Positions 56,023 to 64,000 of a stretch of 64,000 bases of DNA are shown here, piece by piece. Each line of letters opens with the position of its first letter. The stretch's first letter is position 1. This DNA is from Prinsepia uniflora (lineage: Eukaryota; Streptophyta; Magnoliopsida; Rosales; Rosaceae), in assembly GCA_032719365.1 (NCBI GenBank), contig CM064868.1, positions 5,548,001-5,612,000 on the forward strand, read 5' to 3'. A model generated the notes under the pieces. The model worked only from the letters and a program-made list of their open reading frames with translations, was not told the origin of the DNA and did no database searches. A program made the position numbers and the translations under genes.

Positions 56023-58920
56023 TGACAGGACCCATCCCAATCCCTCCGGGATTAACGCGGGATGACCCTGCTCCAGTCTGACACGAAGTGTCAGACAAGG
56101 GATATTTCCAACCTTTGCCCTCTCTGGCTATCAGAGTACGCCAGGATCCGGAGGAGGCATGTGATATCTCGATCTCTGCTATAGTCCACATCCGATGTCA
56201 ACCTGAAGGGTATTAAAAACAGAAAGACTGTGAGTGGACAAAAATAAAGAGTTTATAAAAACATTTCATAAAAGACCTTTATACCCTTCACTAAAAAGCA
56301 TGCATGCATAGTAAAACCATTTATCCAAACCGATTAAGTTTAAACAACCATATTTAGGGTCATAGCCCCAAGTTCCGTAAATACAAGTCACACGGGCTCC
56401 TGCCCAAAACCATTTACAGAAAACCATAAGATAATAATCATATGTGGGATCTTAGCCCAAATCCATTTATCATCATAAAACACAATTTCCCAAACCAATT
56501 GAAATCATGTTTATCCCTTATATTCATATCCAGAACCTGTCACGGTAAAATAGAGCTACACGTGTGCTAACCGGGGTCTCAAACCCAAGTCTCTCTAGGG
56601 TCCACCCAGGTCAATGTCCGTAGATCAATGACCCTCCCTGGAGGTAACGAACCATGCCCATCCTGAGAGTAATGAACCCAACTGGGGGGAGACTCCACTC
56701 AGTCAGTGCTCCGTGACTACTCCGGGGTCCACCCAGGCCAACGAACCTCCCCGGAGGAGACAATCATATATAAAGGATGGAATATGAAAAACCTTTTGAA
56801 ATCATTCTTGAAACCTTTCAAGGATTCATGCCCGGCCCCCATAAGCCGTCATGAACCATAAAATCTTTTCATGGGTTCATGCCGGTTCCCATAAACCGTC
56901 ATGAACCATAAAAACCATTTGTAACACATAGTTGGGCACTAGGCCCGAATCCACATAGAAACTGGACCTCAAGTCCGAATCGTAAACCAACTGGGCCTCC
57001 GGCCCGATTCCATAAATCAAATGGACCTCAAGTCCGAGAGTTACCTTTTCAAATCCAAAATCATTTCATTTAAGTATTTTCAAAACCATAAGAATGGAAA
57101 ATCAGAGTAAATCCGGAAAACCTCGATTTACGTGCTAGCACGTAAATCGCCTCGAAATACGTGAAACCATATAAATCACAAGCATCCAAATCAAAATCAT
57201 AAAATCATATTCATAATCCATTTGGAAATCCAAAATCATTTCATTTAGACCAATAAAGACATACATCCCCGTATAGGGCCGAAACCTTGAAATACGTGCC
57301 TATACGCAACCACACATCCAAATGCACTCATGGCAATACAAACAAGTATTTAAAACATATAATAAACATTTATGCATGCACCAATTTAGAAAACAAGGTC
57401 CACTCACAGACCGTCCGAGCTGCCGCCTCGATTTGCATGCCATACGGCTCCCCGAGCCGATCACCGTCACCGGGACTCCCAAACCTGTCCAAATCGTAAT
57501 AGAAGGTTACTAACTACTTAATTAACCTCCCACTAAAGCCCCGTAATTTTCCCGTATTGTTAACTATTTTTAATCCCGAACCTAAACCTTTCGATGCCCC
57601 GAAACATATCGAGACGGTGTCCGATCGACACGAAACCAGTCCCAAAATGTTCGTTACATCGAATAGATGATTTCACATGTTGAACACATCCCCAAATTCT
57701 CCCCCACGCGCCCACACGCGCCGCCTGAAGTGGCTGCGCGTGGGCTTCACGCGCCAGCTACAGTATCGTCTCCTACTTCGGTCAGACCGGTCCGAACCGG
57801 TCCGGTCCGATTTTTCCTGCAACTTGGACCGGCGTAACCGGTCCAGGTTTCCTTCTCCCTCATTTTCGGTCCGTTTGCTTCCATTCCAATTCCTAAATTC
57901 CTATTTCTTCATTTCTTATCTAACCCAATTAACCAAAACTCCTAAAACCTTCGAAATCCGACCGGTCCAATTTGAACCTCACGGTTCGATTCTCCAAACT
58001 CCTCCCCAGAGGTCTCTCATCGTCCAATCTCCCTCAAAACCGTCCTAATAGCTTCCTAACAACCTTTTTAATTCATTGAAAGCAACCAAAACAACCCATA
58101 ATACATATATTGAAAAATGGGAAGAATCGGGCTTACTGTGCACCCGCACGGGTTCGCGGCTCCACCGCCCACGGCGGCGCCTTCCTGGGCCGGCCACCGC
58201 GTCCTACATCCTCCCTCACTCTGTGGTCTCAGTCCTGGTCGAAATGGGGTTGGGTTGGCTGAGTTTGGGTGGATGGTTTGGGTGAGATCGGGTAATGGGT
58301 TTGGGTGTGTGTTTGAAATGGAGAAAATGAAAATGCACGGTGAAGGGAGATGCATGAATACAATTTGGGTGGCCTGTGGATGGGTGACAAGTGTCACTCA
58401 TCCATTGGTCCACAGACTCAGCCCTGGGCCCCACTAAGTCCAAAAGTTAACTCGTTTCGTAATTCGTGTAATAGTGCACTTGAACTTCCTTGAACCGTAA
58501 CTTCGCCGTCGAACGTCCAAATTCGACGTGCCGCTTGTCTACGGATTCGTATCGTCCTTATCTACGTAACGGTCTTTGGCCCTTGGCCATCGGACATCCC
58601 GGTCAAAAAGTCAACTATTTCGCTCCTTTGAACTAAAATTACCAAAATGCCCCTAAACTTCCGAACGTCATAACTTCCTCCTCGAACGTCGGAATTGAAC
58701 GTGCCACCTGTCTATGAACTCGTGACGTCACGAACTACGTCACGGTCATCGGTCAAAGTCCATTTGACCGTCCAAATGAAAAGTCAATGTTTTGCCACGA
58801 TCAGGGGCAAAACGGTCATTTCGCATCGTTCGTCCGATTTAGCTTAACTAATCACCGATTAACCTCACTAATCGTGATTAGTTACTAATCTAATCTAGGA
58901 ATTTGGGACGGGTCGTTACA
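56023..58920 (-). mobile_element. Solo chromovirus LTR, antisense, inside pol
   Basis: 2898 bp from tgacaggacccatccc to gggacgggtcgttaca. Perfect target duplication AGTGT (56018-56022 and 58921-58925). Joining the flanks gives an uninterrupted codon series across the site. It shares the gccggttcccataaacc repeat (56820-56910) and the ACGCGCC box (57703-57760) with 48040-51137, so the two are sister copies. Confidence 0.95.
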
Positions 58921-58925
58921 AGTGT

Positions 58926-59970
58926 GAACAGAGTTTTCAGGAATTGAAGTATCGATTGACCACTGCACCCATCCTCACATTGCCAGATAACAATGGAGAG
59001 TTCGTGGTCTTTAGTGATGCATCGCTACAAGGTTTGGGCTGCGTGTTAATGCAGAACGGTAAGGTTATCGCTTACGCATCACGGCAGCTAAAGACGCATG
59101 AATTGAACTACCCTACCCATGACTTAGAGTTGGCAGCGGTGGTTCATGCTCTAAAAATCTAGAGACATTACCTTTTCGGTGCGACGTGCAGGATATACAC
59201 CGACCACCAGAGCCTAAAGTATCTATTCACCCAGAAGGAGCTTAACATGAGGCAATAGAGATGGTTGGAGCTAATAAAGGATTATGACTATACGATTGAG
59301 TACCATCCGGGTAAGGCAAATGTGGTGGCAGATGCACTCAGCAGGAAATCAGCAGGATCAGTTGCACACTTGAGGATGGTGTATCTCTCTTTGTTAGTGG
59401 AACTTCGGAAGGCTGGAGTTATACTGGGGATATATGAGCAGGGAGCTTTGTTAGCCAGTTTCCATGTACGACCAGTGTTAATCAATCGGATCATCGAAGC
59501 ACAATTTCAGGATCCGAAACTTTGCATCTACAAGATTGAGGTCGAAGCGGGTGAAAGGCAGGATTTTACCATCCGAGGTGATGAAGCACTAGTGAAGTTG
59601 GGCCGATTGTACGTACCTGCGGTGGTAGAATTACGGGCCGAGATTCTGGAGGAAGCCCCTAGTTCGGCTTATGCTATGCATCCGGGAGGTACAAAGATGT
59701 ACCGTACCCTCCGAAGCCATTATTTTTGGTCAGGGATGAAAAACGACATTGTAGAGTTCGTGAGCAGACGCTTGACCTGCCAACAGGTTAAGGCGGAGCG
59801 GTAGAGACCTTATGGGGCTATGCAGCCACTTCTGATTCCCGAGTGGAAGTGGGACCAAATCACCATGGACTTCATCTTTAAGTTGCTAAGGACCCGGAGT
59901 GGATTCGACGGAGTGTGGGTGATTGTAGACCGGTTAACCAAGTCAGCCCATTTTCTGTCGGTACAGGAGA
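58926..59970 (+). pseudogene. Chromovirus RNase H and integrase N-terminal half
   Basis: RNase H: VVFSDASLQGLGCVLMQ, then YPTHDLELAAVVHALKI and YTDHQSLKYLFTQKELN. TAG stops at 59160, 59256 and 59802. Integrase zinc region: AMHPGGTKMYRTLRSHYFW, then RRLTCQQVKAE, where the first Cys of the HHCC finger has become Arg. The core starts with KWDQITMDFIFKL (first catalytic Asp) and stops at the LTR insertion after LSVQETY. Confidence 0.88.
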
Positions 59971-59975
59971 CTTAT

Positions 59976-62898
59976 TGTAATGCTCCGGAAATTCGGAAAA
60001 TGTAATTTTGTAAAATAATGAATAAATGACGTTTTTACCCTTGTGAATAGTATGGTGAAATTGTTGACTTTCTGATTGGTGAATCAAACGGACGTTGACC
60101 GATGACCGTGACATAGTTCGGGACGTCACGAGTCCATAGCCTGGTGGCACGTCCAATTCCGACGATCAGGGAAAAAGTTATGACGTTCGGAAGTTCGAGG
60201 GCATTTTCGTAATTTGGACGAAAAAGGGGGAAAATGTTGACTTTTTGTATGAAAACTAATTTTCACATGATTCGAGGATCGTTAGGTAGGTCTCGATGCT
60301 CTGAGTACAACGACAGGCGGCACGTCGAAAACGGAGCTCGGATACGAACGTTACGGGTCACTGAAACCTAGAGGCAAAATGGTAATTTGTCGAACCAGGG
60401 GCAAAATGACCTTGATCAGACCATGACACCTGTCCTTTGTCTTATTCTTGCCCCAGAAAACATGGAATCGGGTCTTAAGGGAAACATAATCATATGGACA
60501 TTAAGCCCTAAATTATGGTTTGTCTTAATCATTATCAAATTAACAAATTAACAACTGATAACTCCAATTGTCTCAGCCTCATTGTGTATTTGTGTAATTG
60601 AGAAACCGAATTGAGGGAAAAGGGACTCAAGAGACTGAGAGGTGACGGGAGTGCAGAGTTCGAAAATTCATAAATTTAGGGGAAATTCGAATTCAAATTT
60701 GTGAGCTAGGAGAAGGGAAATTGAGGATTGAGTTAAGCTTCTGGGATCAAAACGAAGCTCCCTACAAAAAAAAACGAAGTGGAATCGTGTCGAATTGAGG
60801 AAGAACAGAAGCTTCCATGGCTGCTGAAAATCGAGCTTGAGTTCTACCAGTTGGAGGTAAGGAATTCTCAAATTGATCTTATAAAATCGTTCCTTACACT
60901 CTCACGAGACTAACTGAATGAATTAATTGGAAAATCAGGGACAAAATCGAGAAACCCGAATAGGAGACCCGTCGAAGTTCGATCGTGAGTCATGAAGTTT
61001 TAGACCTTAATTGAGGTAATTGAACTTACAGAACTTAAATGGAGTTGGATTAGATGGGATCAGTTGAAAGCATGGATCGATTTGGGGTCGAATTGACTGA
61101 GATTGAGTCAGGTTCTATCGCGGGTTTTCCAACCCGTTTATCAGACATTCGGGTGAGAACGAAGCACTGTAGTAGTACTGTACTACGCGCGTGGCTTTCA
61201 CGCGCAGCCGCTTGCGGCGGCGCGTGACAGCGAGTGGATGGGAATCCGGAGAAGTGATCAACATGAAACTTGATGTTCTCGATGATACGAACCTATCCGC
61301 GTTGGTTTCGGGTCAATCGGATATGGTTTCGGAGTAGTTTTGAGTACCTGACGCGTTTAATTTATAATTAAATAATATTATAAAATTCCGACGATTAAGG
61401 GATTCTTATATGAGGATCATATGATGGTCTAGTAACCTTAAATCACTTTGTTTGACAGGCTGGAATATTCCCGGGACGTCGGAATAAAACGAACAGCTCG
61501 AGGCTGAGCAATTCGGACGGTGTGTGTGAGTGGACTTTTGGTTTTCTAACCGTGATGCATGCATATATGCTTTAAAATGCTTTATTATATGATTTGATAT
61601 GATTTGTTATGATTAATGTTTCAATCCGGTGATTTCTCGATTTTCTCAGTTTTATGATTATTATATTATATTTTGGCACGATTTTCGAGAAATGATGAAA
61701 TTGATGTTTTGGGCTAGGCCCGGATTGAAAATGATGTTTTGACTCGGGTTATGAGTCAGGGAATTAAAAAAATGATATTTGGACTCGGATTATGAGTCAG
61801 TGACTAATTTTATGGATTTATGTGATCGTGGCAACTCGGGTTTACAGTTGCACGGATTTGCGTGAAAATGATATGTTGGGCTAGAGACCCAATGGAATTG
61901 TGATTTTGATTGGATTTGTATTTCCATGTGATTACATGATGATATTGATGATTTTCGGATTTATAAAGTAAATCGGGACTTGGGGCTGAGACCCTGTATT
62001 GAAAATGATTTTGATTTAAATGCAACTGTTTTTCACTGGTTTTTGTGATGGTGATATGTTGCGGATAATTAGGGCTTTCGGGTGAAAATATGTTTTTCCC
62101 TGGAGTGCACCCTGGAGATGACGCTCGCCTTCGGGATGGAAGTGTTTACCCCGAAGAGGTCACGTAGCACGATCTTTGTCGAGCAGCCTAGGGAGGCTAA
62201 ACTCAGATCAGATGTGCTGGATATACATATATCGGTAAGTGATATGTTCACTAGATCTGGATTGCCGGCTGGTGATGTGTTCACAACGGCGGATGCTCGG
62301 ATTTTGAACGGTCCTTGAGCCTATTGATATGCACGCGTTGCAGGGATAAACGTGATTCTAAGCAACAGGATATGGAAATAAGTCCAGTGATTTTGTGGAA
62401 GATGTTTTGATTTTATTGGTCCACTGAACATATTTGATTGATTTCATATTATTACTCATGTTTTCTGTTATGCATGCACGTTTTTGAAAACTGGAAGGTA
62501 AGAATGTGTTTTGGTAAATGTACTTATCAAACTTTATTTTTGTCCACTCACACCTTTACTGTTTTATGCACCCTCCAGGCCAGTGCACAGGTACGGGGGC
62601 TAGAAACGAGGCAAGCGAGGCAAAAGAATAAGTAGACCGTTGCGCACTCAGACACCCTACAAAGTAGGAATTTGATCCCTATCTGTAATAGTATCTATGC
62701 TCTGTATTGTCTTTGACTAGTCAAACTTGTGACGTCATTGGTCTGTAAAACTTAATTATCCCTTGTCTGACAATGTTTTCGGGATTTGTTGTGTGGTGTA
62801 TGTATATAAGTTTGGTTACTTTTGGTATTTTTAGTTATTGTCAGACGGGAGCAGGATTCATCACGACTATCGAAGGATAATCGGGATGAGTCTTGTCA
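59976..62898 (+). mobile_element. Solo chromovirus LTR, sense, inside integrase
   Basis: 2923 bp from tgtaatgctccggaaatt to gggatgagtcttgtca. Perfect target duplication CTTAT (59971-59975 and 62899-62903). It is the only complete solo LTR here in the same direction as its host. It carries the ACGCGC box (61180-61225) in sense orientation. Confidence 0.93.
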
Positions 62899-62903
62899 CT
62901 TAT

Positions 62904-63833
62904 AAACCCAACTGACTGGCTCAGCTGTTCGTGAAGAAAATCGTTCGACTTCATGGTACGCTGGAGTCGATCGTGTCTGATCCCGATCCGCGTTTCACTT
63001 CTAGGTTCTGGCGGAGTTTACAAACCACCTTGGGTACCAATCTACATTTCAGTACTGCTTTCCATCCACAGACCGATGGACAGTCGGAGAGGACCATTCA
63101 GACCTTGGAGGACATGATGAGGTCTTGTGTGCTACAGTTTCAGGATTCATGGGATACTCATTTGTCGTTAATGGAATTCACATACAACAATAGTTATCAA
63201 GCAAGTATCGGGATGACACCCTACGAGGAACTGTATGGTCGGCAGTGCAGAACACCTATCTGTTGGATGGAGATAGAAGAGCGGGCGCCAGTAGGGCCGG
63301 AGTTGATGGACATAACCCAGGAAGCAGTCTGTATTATCCGAGAAAGATTGAAAGTGGCACAGGATCGCCAAAAGAGTTATGCTGATTGGCGGATTCGAGA
63401 CTTGGAATTTGAGGTTGGAGATTTTATTTTCCTGAAGCTATCTCCATGGAAAGGGATTATCCGTTTTGGTAGACGGGGGAAATTGAGTCCACGATTTATC
63501 GGCCCATACGAGATTGTTGAGAGGATTGGCCGAGTTGCTTACAGGTTAGCACTACCTCCAGAAATTTCTAAAGTCCACGATGTGTTCCACGTGTTGATGC
63601 TACGGAAGTATGTGTATGATGCCTCTCATGTACTAGAGGAGCAACCCATTGAACTCCGAGAAGACTTAAGCTTCGAAGAACAGCCCGTATAGATTGTGGA
63701 TCATAAAGATAAGGTGCTACGTCAGAAGACCATTCCCCTGGTAAAGGTTCTCTAGAGAAACCAGAATGTGGAGGAAGCCACATGGGAAGCCGAGGCGCAG
63801 ATGCGAGAGCAGTTTCCATACTTGTTTCCTTAA
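62904..63833 (+). pseudogene. Chromovirus integrase C-terminal half plus chromodomain
   Basis: Continues the integrase frame after the insertion; a TGA lies at 62913-62915. Second catalytic Asp in SIVSDPDPRFTSRFW, Glu in HPQTDGQSERTIQTLEDM. GPY-type region FIGPYEIVERIGRVAYRLAL. After TAG 63690-63692 comes the chromodomain (VDHKDKVLRQKTIPLVKVL, stop, EEATWEAEAQMREQFP) to TAA 63831-63833. The internal TAG (63753) replaces a conserved Trp. Chromodomains of such elements guide insertion toward particular chromatin. Confidence 0.9.
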
Positions 63834-63854
63834 AATTTCGGGACGAAATTTCTT

Positions 63855-63867
63855 AAAGGGGGGAAGT
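63855..63867 (+). other. Polypurine tract
   Basis: aaaggggggaagt directly before the 3' LTR, preceded by ttcgggacgaaatttctta, the usual Del/Tekay context. Confidence 0.85.
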
Positions 63868-64000
63868 TGTAATGCCCCGGAAATTCGAGGAATGTAAAAT
63901 TGTAAAATAATAAATGAAATAACGTTTTTACCCCTGTGAATAGTATGGTCAAATTGTTGACTTTTTGATTGGTAGGTCAAACGGATGTTGACCAATGACC
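63868..64000 (+). repeat. 3' LTR of chromovirus, truncated by window
   Basis: The first 133 bp of the LTR (TGTAATGCCCCGG...). It differs from the 5' LTR start by about four transitions, several at CpG or CHG-like sites. Confidence 0.93.

Larger units (their letters stand above)
47925..64000 (+). mobile_element. Decayed chromodomain Ty3/gypsy element (Tekay/Del-type), 3' end cut by window
   Basis: The 5' LTR begins TGTAACGCCCCGG at 47925 and ends TTGTCA at 53445; the 3' LTR begins at 63868. The initiator-Met primer-binding site, gag, DSGA-type protease, RT, RNase H, integrase and a C-terminal chromodomain identify a Tekay/Del-type chromovirus. Three solo LTRs are nested in it: one in the 5' LTR (48040-51137), one in RT/RNase H (56023-58920) and one in integrase (59976-62898). 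Joining the flanks of the two pol insertions keeps a single frame. Many stops and two gag-area frameshifts make it inactive. Confidence 0.93.

Noticed and set aside
56023..58920. Insert as an intron of pol
   Set aside because: It has a 5-bp target duplication, TG/CA ends and matches other LTRs in the window; no splice signals are needed or visible.

Overview
This is a nuclear genomic window from a flowering plant, most likely a eudicot. It has plant-type introns, an exact miR397 hairpin, an equilibrative nucleoside transporter relic and plant-specific LTR retrotransposon lineages (Tat-type with a second RNase H; chromodomain Tekay/Del-type). The species cannot be named from the sequence alone. 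Most of the window is transposable-element DNA, often nested, and nearly all of it is broken.

Layout. 1-2620: LTR pieces of the large chromovirus family in opposite orientations. 2799-3279: solo LTR of a Tat-like element. 4811-15572: two adjacent Mutator-like elements of one family (long terminal inverted repeats, a DUF1985-type gene relic), the second split by a solo LTR (9357-12260) and a truncated LTR element (12343-15241). 15573-17373: a short single-copy island holding a MIR397 gene on the minus strand, with a TATA box and six GTAC (copper-response core) motifs upstream. 17379-29624: an old Tat-type element on the minus strand. It lost its RT/RNase H/integrase core and was split by two solo LTRs (20776-23255, 25383-28102), but it keeps gag, protease and an antisense gene. 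29630-34249: the second single-copy island, with an intact 193-codon RNase H-type ORF and a nine-exon ENT nucleoside transporter pseudogene, both on the minus strand. 34255-45695: a full-length, recently inserted Tat-type element (489-bp LTRs, three differences, perfect AAAGG target duplication). Its gag-pro-pol lies in one frame broken by three stop codons, and it carries a spliced antisense gene and a 110-bp tandem array. 45701-47924: AT-rich spacer with a possible MITE. 47925 to beyond 64000: a decayed chromodomain gypsy element, with one solo LTR inside its own 5' LTR and two more inside pol.

How it works together. The host-relevant content is small: MIR397 (laccase/copper regulation in known plants), the RNase H-domain ORF and the dead transporter. 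The most striking structure is in the Tat elements. A separate antisense transcription unit (TATA box, 5'-UTR intron with a GTACGT donor, ATG about 320 bp downstream) is laid out the same way in the young and the old element. That points to a selected second gene in this lineage rather than a chance ORF. The solo LTRs carry 5-bp target duplications where both ends are visible, and joining the flanks of the two inside the chromovirus pol keeps its reading frame, so the order of insertions can be read directly.
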